Below are positions 48,854 to 58,100 of a stretch of 64,000 nucleotides of DNA, in pieces. Source of the DNA: Streptomyces sp. A0642 (GTDB lineage: Bacteria; Actinomycetota; Actinomycetes; Streptomycetales; Streptomycetaceae); the NCBI RefSeq assembly GCF_004795105.1, contig NZ_SSBL01000017.1:95734-159733 (forward strand), given 5' to 3'. Below the pieces are notes generated by a model. That model did no database searches. It saw only the letters and a list, made by a program, of their open reading frames with translations, and had not been told where the DNA came from. The translations under genes and the position numbers were made by a program. Numbering within the stretch: position 1 is the stretch's first letter; the number at the start of each line of letters is the position of its first letter.

Positions 48854-49294
48854 CTACAGGTGGGCGAGCTTCTCCAGCACGGGCGCCGCGTTGCGCAGCG
48901 TCTCCCACTCGTCCTCGTCCAGGCCTTCGGCGAGGGTGGTCAGCCAGGCGTTCCGCTTGTTGCGGCTCTCGGCGAGCATGGCCTCGGCCTGCTCGGTCTG
49001 GCTGACCATCTTCTGCCGACGGTCATCGGGGTGCGGTTCCAGCCTGACCAGCCCCTTGGCTTCCAGCAGCGCGACGATGCGGGTCATCGACGGCGGCTGC
49101 ACATGCTCCTTGCGGGCCAGCTCACCGGGGGTGGCCGATCCGCAGCGCGCGAGCGTGGCGAGCACCGACATCTCGGTGGGGCTCAGCGACTCGTCGACGC
49201 GCTGGTGCTTGAGGCGCCGGCCGAGCAGCATGACGGCGGAACGAAGGGAGCTCACGGCGGCGGCACTGTCGCTGTCGTGGATCAGGTCAGGCAT
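48854..49294 (-). CDS. MarR family transcriptional regulator
   Basis: A 146-residue MarR-type repressor. The wHTH is ~45-100: LSPTEMSVLATLARCGSATP, ELARKEHVQPPSMTRIVALL, and the wing LVRLEPHPDDRRQKMVSQT. It probably binds as a dimer to the palindrome upstream of its own gene and controls the MFS transporter downstream, the common MarR-efflux arrangement. ATG at 49294 has TAAGCT about eight bases upstream and no clear ribosome site. Confidence 0.92.
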   Translation of the reverse strand: MPDLIHDSDSAAAVSSLRSAVMLLGRRLKHQRVDESLSPTEMSVLATLARCGSATPGELARKEHVQPPSMTRIVALLEAKGLVRLEPHPDDRRQKMVSQTEQAEAMLAESRNKRNAWLTTLAEGLDEDEWETLRNAAPVLEKLAHL

Positions 49295-49298
49295 GTTT

Positions 49299-49309
49299 GT
49301 TAGCTTAAC
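49299..49309. promoter_or_regulatory. Candidate MarR operator over the -10
   Basis: GTTA-GCT-TAAC is a four-base inverted repeat overlapping the TAAGCT -10 (minus strand, 49308-49303) of the marR-MFS unit. A second A+T-rich half-site (TTACC/TAA) follows at 49313-49326. Confidence 0.5.
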
Positions 49310-49436
49310 TCATTACCTACCCTAAAGACACCCCGTGGTACACGCGCGACGCAGATCACCAATTGATCACCCAAACGAGTGAGTCGGCTCCGGAAAGTCA
49401 CGCGTGTCGGGCCCGTGGGACGTAACCCTGCTTGCC

Positions 49437-49643
49437 ATGGGATCGACTGTGCTCAGCCTGCGGATAGACGGTGAGCTGCTCGACCGGCTCAGGCAACACG
49501 CCGCCAAACGCGGAATGAGCGTCCAGGACTATGTGGTCCGGACGCTCATTCGCGACGACTTCGACGAGCGCTTCCAGGCGGCCGTCGACGAGACGGAGAA
49601 GTTCTACGGAGCGGAGGAGGTCACGCCCGAGGAGGTCACCTGA
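49437..49643 (+). CDS. Ribbon-helix-helix (CopG-like) protein without toxin partner
   Basis: A 68-residue protein: VLSLRIDGELLDRLRQHAAK and RGMSVQDYVVRTLIRDDF form the beta strand and two helices of an RHH DNA-binding domain, followed by an acidic tail (FQAAVDETEKFYGAEE). Many such proteins are antitoxins or small regulators. The next gene on this strand is 1.7 kb away and no toxin-like frame lies beside it, so an orphan regulator or antitoxin is likely. ATG at 49437. Confidence 0.78.
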   Translation: MGSTVLSLRIDGELLDRLRQHAAKRGMSVQDYVVRTLIRDDFDERFQAAVDETEKFYGAEEVTPEEVT

Positions 49644-49689
49644 CGGAGACCTTCCGGGCCGTGGGCCCGCTCCCGCAGCCCTTCCCGGA

Positions 49690-51144
49690 CTACGTGAGGC
49701 CGAGCGCCGGCATCGCGTAGTAGAAGACGAAGACCGCCGACACCACGTACATGGCCGCCGGCACCTCACGACCGCGGCCGACGGCCAGCCGCAGCACGCA
49801 GAACGTGATGAAACCGATCCCGATGCCGTTGGTGATCGAGTACGTGAACGGCATCATGACCATCGCGAGGAAGGCCGGGACCGCGAGCGTGTAGTCGCTC
49901 CAGTCGATGTCCCGCACCGAGCCCGCGATGATCAGGAAACCGACCGCCAGCAGCGCCGGAGTGGCCGCCTGCGAGGGGACCATGGTCGCCAGCGGCGTGA
50001 GGAACAGCGCAGCCGTGAACAGCAGACCCGTGACGATGCTCGCGAGGCCGGTGCGGGCCCCCTCGCCGACGCCCGCCGTGGACTCCACGAAGCAGGTGCC
50101 CGCCGATGCGGAGCTCGCGCCGCCCGCGGCGACCGCGATGCCGTCGACGAACAGCACCTTGTTGATGCCCGGGAAGTTGCCGTCCTTGTCGGTCAGCCCG
50201 GCCTCGTCGCCGACGCCGAGGATGGTGCCCATCGCGTCGAAGAAGCAGGACAGCAGCACGGTGAAGACGAACAGGATGCCGGTGAGGACACCGACCTTGC
50301 CGAAGCCGCCGAAGAGGCTCACATCGCCGATCAGCCCGAAGTCGGGCGAGGCGACGGGATTGCCCGGCCACTCCGGCACGGTCAGGCCCCAGGCCGTTCC
50401 CGGCAGATCGGTGACCGCATCGATGATCAGCGCGACGAAGGTCATCGCCACGATGGAGATCAGGATCGCGCCCGGCACCTTGCGGACGATCAGCGCCAGC
50501 GTGAGCAGCGCGCCGAGGATGAAGACGAGGACCGGCCAGCCGTTGAGGTGACCGTCGTTGCCCAGCTGGAGCGGCACGGTGGTGTGGGCGAGGTCCGGGA
50601 TGCGGGAGACGAAGCCCGAGTCGACCAGGCCGATCAGCAGGATGAACAGACCGATACCGATCGCGATGCCCTTGCGGAGCGAGATCGGTACGGCGTTCAT
50701 CACGCGTTCCCGCAGCCCGGTCGCGACGAGGAGCATGACGACGACGCCCGCGAGGACCACCATGCCCATGGCGTCGGGCCAGCTCATCCGGGGGGCGAGC
50801 TGGAGGGCGACGACGGTGTTGACGCCGAGGCCCGCGGCCAGCGCGATGGGGACGTTGCCGATGACGCCCATGAGCAGGGTGGAGAACGCCGCGGTCAGCA
50901 CCGTCGCGGTGACCAGCTGGCCACTGTCGAGCTGGTGGCCGTACATGTCCTTCGCGCTGCCCAGGATGATCGGGTTCAGCACGATGATGTACGCCATCGC
51001 GAAGAAGGTGGCGAAGCCGCCGCGGATCTCGCGCGCGACCGACGACCCCCGCTCGGAGATCTTGAAGAAACCGTCCAGGCCACCGGTGGACTTCGGCGAC
51101 GGGGGCGGGGTGGAGTCGACCGGAGCGGTGGCCGAGGGGGACAT
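49690..51144 (-). CDS. NCS2/AzgA-type purine (guanine/hypoxanthine) permease
   Basis: A 484-residue transporter with 12-14 hydrophobic helices. AREIRGGFATFFAMAYIIVLNP is the family N-terminal helix; GVNTVVALQLAP, DAMGTILGVGDEAGL and SASAGTCFVESTAGVGEGARTG are the purine-binding segments seen in AzgA/PbuG. It imports hypoxanthine, guanine or adenine with protons. ATG at 51144 with GAGGTC upstream. The A+T-rich gap 51145-51344 contains its promoter; I see no purine riboswitch signature. Confidence 0.9.
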   Translation of the reverse strand: MSPSATAPVDSTPPPSPKSTGGLDGFFKISERGSSVAREIRGGFATFFAMAYIIVLNPIILGSAKDMYGHQLDSGQLVTATVLTAAFSTLLMGVIGNVPIALAAGLGVNTVVALQLAPRMSWPDAMGMVVLAGVVVMLLVATGLRERVMNAVPISLRKGIAIGIGLFILLIGLVDSGFVSRIPDLAHTTVPLQLGNDGHLNGWPVLVFILGALLTLALIVRKVPGAILISIVAMTFVALIIDAVTDLPGTAWGLTVPEWPGNPVASPDFGLIGDVSLFGGFGKVGVLTGILFVFTVLLSCFFDAMGTILGVGDEAGLTDKDGNFPGINKVLFVDGIAVAAGGASSASAGTCFVESTAGVGEGARTGLASIVTGLLFTAALFLTPLATMVPSQAATPALLAVGFLIIAGSVRDIDWSDYTLAVPAFLAMVMMPFTYSITNGIGIGFITFCVLRLAVGRGREVPAAMYVVSAVFVFYYAMPALGLT

Positions 51145-51310
51145 GTATGACCTCAGTAGTCGTGCGTAGAGGGAGTGAAGACGGGTCTAAAAGTGGTCAG
51201 CTTTGGACTTTCACACGAATAATTCGAGACAGTCGTAAGCAGATTCAGTATGAATACATAAGGCGAAGATCGCTATCTCCGCGCGTAGACCCATGCGCCG
51301 TCTGGCCCGA

Positions 51311-51330
51311 CGGCCCTTGAGTACGGGCCG
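51311..51330. repeat. Inverted repeat near the DUF2530 promoter
   Basis: CGGCCC and GGGCCG flank TTGAGTAC, just before the TACACT -10 at 51333. It may be an operator or a short hairpin. Confidence 0.4.
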
Positions 51331-51332
51331 CA

Positions 51333-51338
51333 TACACT
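51333..51338 (+). promoter_or_regulatory. -10 element TACACT for leaderless DUF2530 gene
   Basis: TACACT is followed by six bases and then the ATG at 51345 with no ribosome site. Confidence 0.5.
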
Positions 51339-51344
51339 GGCCGC

Positions 51345-51626
51345 ATGGCGAAGTGGACACCGAAGCACGAGGCACCCGAGCCCCTGGAGGGGCCGGTCGT
51401 CGCGACCATCACCGGCGGCACGATCCTCTGGTTCGTCCTCTTCCTGGTCCAGCTCCCGTTCTACGGCTGGTTCGACGACCACGGACACCTGTGGTGGGTG
51501 TGGACGTGCCTGGCCGGCGCCGGTCTCGGGCTGATCGGCATCTGGTACGTACGGGGCCGCGAGGCGGCGCTCAAGCGCGCCGCGGCGGCCGGCGCCTCCC
51601 CGGACGCCCCGGGGCCGGCCGCCTGA
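51345..51626 (+). CDS. DUF2530 membrane protein
   Basis: A 93-residue DUF2530 protein with two TM helices (TITGGTILWFVLFLVQLPFY; WWVWTCLAGAGLGLIGIWYV). EAPEPLEGPVVATI before the first helix and RGREAALKR after the second are conserved in actinobacteria. Function unknown. It lies between the divergent purine permease and the P-type ATPase; ~100 bases separate it from the latter. Confidence 0.88.
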   Translation: MAKWTPKHEAPEPLEGPVVATITGGTILWFVLFLVQLPFYGWFDDHGHLWWVWTCLAGAGLGLIGIWYVRGREAALKRAAAAGASPDAPGPAA

Positions 51627-51729
51627 CCGGCCGGTCCGTAGTGCCACGGGACGATTCCCGTCCTCCCCCGGTCTGATCTCCGGGCCTCCCGGCGGGTGAA
51701 CGGGACGTTCCGCCCGTACCGTCGGAACC

Positions 51730-54234
51730 ATGACTCAGCGGGCACTCGATCCCTCCGGGGACCAGCCGACCGGTTCCTCCGGACCCCCCGGCCCCGGCCG
51801 GCCGGTGAAGATCGACGCCGGTTCCGAACTCGACCCGGTCCACCCGGTGGACCCGCCCGCGCCGGCCACCGCCGCGCGCGGGCTGAGCGCGGCCGAGGTC
51901 GCCGAGCGGATCGCCCGCGGCGAGGTCAACGACGTACCGGTGCGCTCCTCCCGGTCCGTGACGGAGATCGTCCGCGCCAACGTCTTCACCCGGTTCAACC
52001 TGATCATCGGCGTGCTCTGGGTGATCATGCTCTTCGTTGCGCCGATCCAGGACAGCCTCTTCGGCTTCGTGATCATCGCCAACACCGGCATCGGCATCGT
52101 GCAGGAGTGGCGGGCCAAGCGAACCCTGGACAGCCTCGCGGTCATCGGCGAGGCGAAACCCACGGTGCGGCGGGACGGAGTGGCCGCCGAGGTCTCGGTC
52201 TCCGAGATCGTCCTCGGCGATCTGGTCGAGCTCGGCCCCGGCGACAAGGTCATCGTGGACGGCACGGTCGCCGAGGCGGACAGCCTGGAGATCGACGAGT
52301 CCCTGCTCACCGGGGAGGCCGACCCGGTCCTGAAACGGGCCGGCGCCCCCCTCATGTCCGGCAGCTTCGTCGTCGCGGGCGGCGGGGCCTTCACCGCCAC
52401 CAAGGTCGGCCGCGAGGCCTACGCCGCCCAGCTCGCCGAGGAGGCGTCCCGCTTCACTCTCGTCCAGTCGGAGCTGCGCAGCGGCATCTCCACCATCCTC
52501 AAGTACGTCACGTGGATGATGATCCCGACCGCGATCGGTCTGATCATCAGCCAGCTGGTCGTCAAGGACAACAACTTCAAGGACTCGGTCGCCCGGACCG
52601 TCGGCGGCATCGTGCCGATGATCCCCGAAGGCCTGGTCCTGCTCACCTCGGTCGCCTTCGCCATCGGTGTCGTACGGCTGGGGCGCAAGCAGTGCCTGGT
52701 GCAGGAGCTGCCCGCCATCGAGGGGCTGGCCCGGGTCGACGTCGTCTGCCTGGACAAGACCGGCACCCTCACCGAGGGCGGCATGGACGTCACCGAGGTC
52801 CGCGCGCTGAACGGGGCGGACGAGCCGTACCTGCACCGCGTGCTGGGCGCCCTCGGCGCCTCCGACCCCCGGCCCAACGCCAGCCTCCAAGCCATCATCG
52901 ACACCCACCCGGCACCGTCCGCCCCCTCGTCCCCCGACGGGGCGGGCTGGCGCGTCACGCAGGCACTGCCGTTCTCCTCGGCCCGCAAGTACAGCGGCGC
53001 CGCGTTCGACGAGGGCGGGGGACAGGACTCGTCCTGGCTGCTCGGCGCCCCCGACGTGCTGCTGCCCGACGGGGACCCGGCGCTCACCGAGATCGAGCAG
53101 CTCAACGAGCAGGGCCTGCGGGTCCTGCTGCTGGCCCGGGTGCGGGGCGAACTGGACGCCCCCGGCGTCGCCGACGGGGCCGTACCCAGCGCGCTGATCG
53201 TCCTGGAGCAGCGGCTGAGACCCGATGCCGGGGAGACCCTCGCCTACTTCGCCGACCAGCGGGTCGCCGCGAAGGTGATCTCCGGGGACAACGCCGTCTC
53301 GGTCGGCGCCGTCGCCGCGAAGCTCGGGCTGCCGGGCGCGGAACACACCCTGGACGCGCGCCGGCTGCCCGCCGACCCCGACGAGATGGCCACCGCCATG
53401 GAGGAGAACGCGGTCTTCGGCCGCGTCACCCCGCAGCAGAAACGGGAGATGGTCGCCGCGCTCCAGTCCCGCGGCCACACCGTCGCGATGACGGGCGACG
53501 GCGTCAACGACGTCCTCGCCCTCAAGGACGCGGACATCGGCGTCTCGATGGGCTCGGGCTCGGAGGCCACCCGGGCGGTCGCCCAGATCGTGCTGCTGAA
53601 CAACAGCTTCGCGACCCTGCCGTCCGTCGTCGCCGAGGGCCGCCGGGTCATCGGCAACATCACACGGGTCGCCACCCTGTTCCTCACGAAGACCGTCTAC
53701 TCGGTGCTCCTGGCCGTCCTGGTCGTCTGCTTCCAGGTCGAGTACCCGTTCCTGCCCCGCCATCTGACCCTGCTGTCGACGCTGACGATCGGGATCCCGG
53801 CGTTCTTCCTGGCCCTCGCCCCCAACAAGGAACGGGCCCGCCCGCACTTCGTGCGCCGCGTCATGCGGTACGCGATCCCTTCGGGCACGATCGCGGCCGC
53901 CGCCACCTTCGCGACGTACCTCATCGCCCGGAGCCACTACTCCGGCACGGGCGCGCTCGACGCGGAGACGAGCGCCGCCACCCTCACGCTATTCCTGGTC
54001 TCGATGTGGGTCCTGGCGATCATCGCCCGCCCCTACACCTGGTGGCGGATCTGCCTGGTGGCGGCGATGGGCCTGGCGTTCCTGATCGTGCTCGCGGTGC
54101 CGTGGCTGCAGGACTTCTTCGCCCTGAAACTGGTGGGGACGACGATGCCGTGGACGGCCGTGGGCATCGCGGTGATCGCCTCGGCCGCCCTGGAGTACGC
54201 CTGGCGACTGGTGAGCCGCCGCTTCCCGGTGTAG
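51730..54234 (+). CDS. ctpE: P-type cation ATPase, CtpE-like
   Basis: An 834-residue P-type ATPase. The actuator motif is LTGEAD (TGES variant), the M4 motif GGIVPMIPEGLVLL, the phosphorylation site DKTGTLTEGG (about residue 341), and the hinge TGDGVNDVLALKDADIGVSMG. The PEGL motif in place of CPC or PEGLP places it with the actinobacterial CtpE group; mycobacterial CtpE is reported as a calcium transporter, so Ca2+ import or export is likely. Hydrophilic N-terminus of ~60 residues. ATG at 51730, with TACCGT seven bases upstream. Confidence 0.88.
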   Translation: MTQRALDPSGDQPTGSSGPPGPGRPVKIDAGSELDPVHPVDPPAPATAARGLSAAEVAERIARGEVNDVPVRSSRSVTEIVRANVFTRFNLIIGVLWVIMLFVAPIQDSLFGFVIIANTGIGIVQEWRAKRTLDSLAVIGEAKPTVRRDGVAAEVSVSEIVLGDLVELGPGDKVIVDGTVAEADSLEIDESLLTGEADPVLKRAGAPLMSGSFVVAGGGAFTATKVGREAYAAQLAEEASRFTLVQSELRSGISTILKYVTWMMIPTAIGLIISQLVVKDNNFKDSVARTVGGIVPMIPEGLVLLTSVAFAIGVVRLGRKQCLVQELPAIEGLARVDVVCLDKTGTLTEGGMDVTEVRALNGADEPYLHRVLGALGASDPRPNASLQAIIDTHPAPSAPSSPDGAGWRVTQALPFSSARKYSGAAFDEGGGQDSSWLLGAPDVLLPDGDPALTEIEQLNEQGLRVLLLARVRGELDAPGVADGAVPSALIVLEQRLRPDAGETLAYFADQRVAAKVISGDNAVSVGAVAAKLGLPGAEHTLDARRLPADPDEMATAMEENAVFGRVTPQQKREMVAALQSRGHTVAMTGDGVNDVLALKDADIGVSMGSGSEATRAVAQIVLLNNSFATLPSVVAEGRRVIGNITRVATLFLTKTVYSVLLAVLVVCFQVEYPFLPRHLTLLSTLTIGIPAFFLALAPNKERARPHFVRRVMRYAIPSGTIAAAATFATYLIARSHYSGTGALDAETSAATLTLFLVSMWVLAIIARPYTWWRICLVAAMGLAFLIVLAVPWLQDFFALKLVGTTMPWTAVGIAVIASAALEYAWRLVSRRFPV

Positions 54235-54260
54235 GGCGCGGCGGCCGGGGCGTCACCCCG

Positions 54261-57200
54261 TCAGTCGAACCAGCGGTCCCGCGCCAGTTCGTCCGTGCGG
54301 GACGGGTCCTCCAGCAGGGCAGCGACCTCGAAGCGGCGGGGCCACTGGCCCGCCGCCCAGGCCAGGCCCGCCGCGACGCCCTCCAGGGTCGAGGCGTGGA
54401 CCACGCCGTCGGGGGTGCGGCGCCAGTCCAGTCCGACGCCGCCCGCGCGCAGCTCGCCGTGCTCCACGTACGTGTCCGGGGTGCCGGGGCCCAGCAGGAC
54501 GCGGACCCGGTCCGGGACCTGGTGCTCCTCACCCTCGGACGTCACCTCCGCCTCCACGCTCTCGCCGAGCCGCCGCACCTGGAACAGCTCGGCCAGCTCC
54601 GCCGCGCTCGCCGGCGCGACGGGCAGCAGCGGGACGCCCGCGGTCAGCGGCAGCAGGTCCGGGGCGTCCGCGATCACCGCGTCCGCCGCGTCGACGACCC
54701 GCACCTCGCCGTCGACGACGGCCCGCAGCTTGTCCGGCAGGGTGACCTGCTCCGGGTCGAGGTCGGCGAGCGCCGTGTACAGGGAGTGCAGCTGCTCGGG
54801 ACCGACCGGGCGCTCCTCGTCCGCCAGCCGGCCGAGCAGTTCGGCCGCCCCGCCGGGCTCGTCCAGCAAGGCGGCGACCGAGGTCCGCACCCCGAGGGCG
54901 CGCAGCACCTGCGCGTCGTCGAAGCCGGTCGCGTCGACGGAGTCGTACAGGCCCGCCAGGCGGGGATCGCCGCCATGGGCGCGCAGACCGGCCGGGCGGC
55001 GGCCGTCCAGCACCGGGTGGTCGCGCAGCCACCAGGCGGTGTACGGGCGGACGGACTGCGTCGTCCCGTCCGGGAGCAGCACCCGCACCGGCTGGGTCAG
55101 CGCGTCCCGCAGCGGCGGCCGGGCGAGCAGGGCCAGCGCCTGGGGCCAGGCGTCGTCGTCGACGAGGTCGAGGTCGCGGACGGCGACGATCTCCGTGGCG
55201 ACCGGCGGCACCGGGGTGTCCGGGAGCTGGTCGAGGATGTCCTCGCACCACACGTCGACGGCATCGAGCAGTCCGGCGTCGTCGGGCTCGGCGAAGTCCG
55301 TGTCGCGGGGCTCGAGTTCGTCCGGGTCCAGGACCACGTCGGTGGCCCTGACCAGGGCGAACGTGGCGAGCACCCCGCAGGCCGTGAGCGGCTGTTCGCC
55401 CCAGCGGTCGGCCAGATCCGCGTCACAGTGGGCGAGTTCGCCCTCCCGCATGACGGCGGCGAACGGGCTGCCGGGCAGCACCAGTTCACCGGCCGGCGCC
55501 GGCTCGCCGTCCTCGTCCGGCAGGGCGAGAGCGCCGAGCCAGGGCTCGTCGCCGGGCGCCAGGTCGGCATCCCGGACCAGCGTGAGGACGGTCTCGACGA
55601 GTTCCTCGCCGTCCAGCGCGTCCTCGTCCCAGATCTCGCCCGCGTCCAGCGAACCGGCGACGGCGGCCCGCACCTGCGGAGTCGTCAGCACGGCACGCGG
55701 CGTGGCCGGCAGGGCGCCCAGCTTCTCCAGCAGCGGGTGCGCGGCGTCCGGATGCGCGACCTTCAGCCCGAGCCGGCCGAGCCGCTCCAGGACGGGCCCG
55801 GTCACTGCGCCGGGCAGCGGGAGCAGGACCTGCCGGGGGCCGATCGTCGTACGCGGGACCAGCGGGGCCTCGGGGCCCGGCCCCTTGGACACCGTCCCGG
55901 CGAGGGGCACCGGCAGGCCCGTCAGCCGGTCCGGCTCGACACCGGCCAGGCTGTCGTACAGCCGCCGCCACCAGCCGGGGTCGCGCTCCAGACCCGCCAG
56001 CCGGTCGATCGCCTCGGTCAGCGGCAGCCGGGCCACGCCGAGTGTCCGCAGTTCACTGCGGCGCTCAAGTCCCGCGGGCAGCAGGCAGGGCAGCACTTCC
56101 GCCAGCACGGCGACCGTCCCGGCCCCGACACCCTCCAGGACTTCCGCCTCCATGGGTCGCAGCGCGGTGGTCGCCTCGCGGGCGCTCCCCGGGCCGGCGT
56201 CCCAGTCGTCCCACCGGTCGGGCTCGGCGGTGAGATCGCGCGGGGCGGCCGGCTCCAGGAACGCGACGCGCGGCAGCCGCTCCAGTACGGCGCCCCGCAG
56301 CGCACCGTCCAGTCCGCCCTTGCCGAGCGCACCCGGCACGAGCCCGATGGTGGCGACGGTCACCGGCTGCCAGCCGGCGACCAGCTCCGCGTACGCGTCG
56401 GCCGCGCGCTGCACCAGGAAGTCGGTGAGCGGGCCCGGCGCGGGGTGCCTGCGGGTGGTGTCCAGCGGCAGCGAGGCGATGAGCAGCGCGGGAATGCCGA
56501 GCGGCTCGTCGGTGGGCGTCGGCGCGTGCACGACGGGAGCGGTACGGGGGTGGACCGGGGCGCCCTCCGCGTCCACGGGCACGGCCCACGTCACCGACCA
56601 GTGCGGGCGCAGCCGTTCCTCCAGCGGGCGGTCGGCGAGCAGCGCGGGCTCGATGGGACCGTGGTGGGAGACGGTCCGCCAGCGGTTCGTACCGTGCGCG
56701 GAGTCCTCGATGTGCGTGTACGGGCCGTGCTGCGAGCGGCGCAGCGTCCGGACCGTGTCCGGCGTCTCCACGACGATCTCTTCGAGACCGGCCAGCGTGA
56801 GGAGCAGGGCGTCGTCGACGGCGCCGAGCAGCCGGCCCACCAGGTCCTCGGCGACGCCGTCGCGCAGCGGCAGGACGACGACGGTGTCGTAGCCGAGTGG
56901 GGCTGTGCCCTCGGCGGGCAGCGGAAGCCGCAGCAGCGGTACGTGGCCGTCGCGGCGGCGCAGCTCGTCGCCGAGACCGGGACTGCCCACCGCCGCCTCG
57001 CGGGCGAGGTCCCGGGCCTCGGCGAGGGACCAGCGCACGCCGCCGTGCCGGCCGACGACGGCCGGTTCGTCACTCACCGCCAGCACGGCGGCGAAACCGA
57101 CGCCGAACCTGCCGACCGCCCCGTCATGGCCCTCCCGCTTGGCCGAGGCCCGCAGGGTCGACAGCGACTCCACACCGGTGGCGTCGAGGGGCGCGCCGGT

Positions 57201-57467
57201 GTTCGCCGCGGCGAGTACGGCGGGGGCGGCGCCGTTCGCCGGATGCAGCGTCAGACGGAGCCGGCCGGGCACGTGGGCGCGGGCCGCGGCGTCCGCGGCG
57301 TTCTGGGCCAGCTCGACCACGAGGCGGTCGCGGTAGCCGCCGAGCGCGAGGTCCTCCTCGGCGTTGGCGTCCTCCCGGAAACGCGCGGGGCCGGCGCCCC
57401 AGGCGTCGAGCACGCCGCGTCGCAGGCGCGCGGTTCCGAATGGGTCGGCCCCCTCGGTCGCATTCAT
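54261..57467 (-). CDS. Sacsin/Hsp90-type GHKL ATPase-domain protein
   Basis: A 1068-residue cytoplasmic protein. Residues ~1-200 form a GHKL (Hsp90-like) ATP-binding domain with the N-box ELAQNAADAAARA (about 53-65), the AANTG loop and the G2 box GRFGVGFAAVLA. This is the actinobacterial 'sacsin N-terminal ATP-binding' type. The remaining ~850 residues contain repeated Leu/Pro/Asp-rich segments (WDDWDAGPGSAREA, DELEPRDTDFAEPDD, DLDPEQVTLPDKL) without a known fold. A chaperone-like or defence role has been discussed for such proteins, but none is shown here. ATG at 57467. The nearest gene on the same strand is 630 bases upstream. Confidence 0.85.
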   Translation of the reverse strand: MNATEGADPFGTARLRRGVLDAWGAGPARFREDANAEEDLALGGYRDRLVVELAQNAADAAARAHVPGRLRLTLHPANGAAPAVLAAANTGAPLDATGVESLSTLRASAKREGHDGAVGRFGVGFAAVLAVSDEPAVVGRHGGVRWSLAEARDLAREAAVGSPGLGDELRRRDGHVPLLRLPLPAEGTAPLGYDTVVVLPLRDGVAEDLVGRLLGAVDDALLLTLAGLEEIVVETPDTVRTLRRSQHGPYTHIEDSAHGTNRWRTVSHHGPIEPALLADRPLEERLRPHWSVTWAVPVDAEGAPVHPRTAPVVHAPTPTDEPLGIPALLIASLPLDTTRRHPAPGPLTDFLVQRAADAYAELVAGWQPVTVATIGLVPGALGKGGLDGALRGAVLERLPRVAFLEPAAPRDLTAEPDRWDDWDAGPGSAREATTALRPMEAEVLEGVGAGTVAVLAEVLPCLLPAGLERRSELRTLGVARLPLTEAIDRLAGLERDPGWWRRLYDSLAGVEPDRLTGLPVPLAGTVSKGPGPEAPLVPRTTIGPRQVLLPLPGAVTGPVLERLGRLGLKVAHPDAAHPLLEKLGALPATPRAVLTTPQVRAAVAGSLDAGEIWDEDALDGEELVETVLTLVRDADLAPGDEPWLGALALPDEDGEPAPAGELVLPGSPFAAVMREGELAHCDADLADRWGEQPLTACGVLATFALVRATDVVLDPDELEPRDTDFAEPDDAGLLDAVDVWCEDILDQLPDTPVPPVATEIVAVRDLDLVDDDAWPQALALLARPPLRDALTQPVRVLLPDGTTQSVRPYTAWWLRDHPVLDGRRPAGLRAHGGDPRLAGLYDSVDATGFDDAQVLRALGVRTSVAALLDEPGGAAELLGRLADEERPVGPEQLHSLYTALADLDPEQVTLPDKLRAVVDGEVRVVDAADAVIADAPDLLPLTAGVPLLPVAPASAAELAELFQVRRLGESVEAEVTSEGEEHQVPDRVRVLLGPGTPDTYVEHGELRAGGVGLDWRRTPDGVVHASTLEGVAAGLAWAAGQWPRRFEVAALLEDPSRTDELARDRWFD

Positions 57468-57542
57468 GCCACTCCCTCGTCCGTGGTCGTTCGGCTACGC
57501 GTACCCCGCGTTGCCCAGTGTGCCCCCGGTCCGGGGTACGGG

Positions 57543-57676
57543 GTTCCGTCCTCAAGCGCCGGACGGGCTCGGTTGGTGCGGGTCCCCCGCGGGGTGCGGG
57601 TCCCCCCGCGGGGCGGCGGGGTTCCGTCCTCAATCGCCGGACGGGCTCGGTTGGCGCGGGTCCTCCGCGGGGTGCG
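57543..57676. repeat. Direct repeats preceding the nested palindrome
   Basis: 57543-57598 and 57621-57676 are 56-base direct repeats with about three differences, offset by 78 bases. The second copy forms the left end of the palindrome described next. Confidence 0.85.
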
Positions 57677-58055
57677 CCTCTGTCCGGTGGGTGGGGGCGG
57701 GGTCCCTCCGGGGCGTCTCCTCAGAAATGGCGTGTGCGGCCGGGTGGGAAAAGGACCCGGGTCGTACGCCATTTCCTGCGGGGACTCCCCTGCACGCCCC
57801 CACCCGGCCTCAGTCGCGTGTGCACACCGGCCCTGCGACTGTCGCAGACGCACGGCGGGCGGGTTCGGGGGCGTGCAGGGGAGTCCCCGCAGGACGACGA
57901 ACATCGACCCGGGTTCGGCTGCGTACCCGCCGAACGTTCGTCGTCCGAGGAGACGCCCCGGAGGGACCCCGAACCCCCACCCACCTGGGTACCGCGCATC
58001 CGCAACGCGGAGCACCCGCACCCTTCAAGCCCGTCCGGCGATTGAGGACGGAACC
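57621..58055. repeat. 435-bp nested palindrome (REP-like or MITE-like)
   Basis: Four sets of inverted repeats nest inside each other: 57621-57646 with 58029-58054 (26 bases, perfect); 57686-57722 with 57947-57985 (37 bases, two-base insertion); 57775-57801 with 57867-57893 (27 bases, perfect); 57811-57817 with 57835-57841 (7 bases). Between the second and third arms each side carries its own hairpin: GAAATGGCGT at 57724 with 57766-57775, and ACGACGAAC at 57894 with 57936-57944. A transcript or single strand could fold as a central stem with two lateral hairpins. It fills most of the 630-base gap, and no protein frame is supported. Confidence 0.85.
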
Positions 58056-58100
58056 GGCCCGCCGGAGCAACCCGCACCCCGCAGGAGACCGGCCACCGCC

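Noticed and set aside
51145..51344. Possible purine riboswitch before the NCS2 permease
   Set aside because: None of the conserved purine-aptamer core sequence is visible in the leader on the minus strand.
57468..58100. Protein-coding frames through the palindrome
   Set aside because: Every frame there is explained by inverted repeats; they give proline/arginine-rich translations without homology or ribosome sites.
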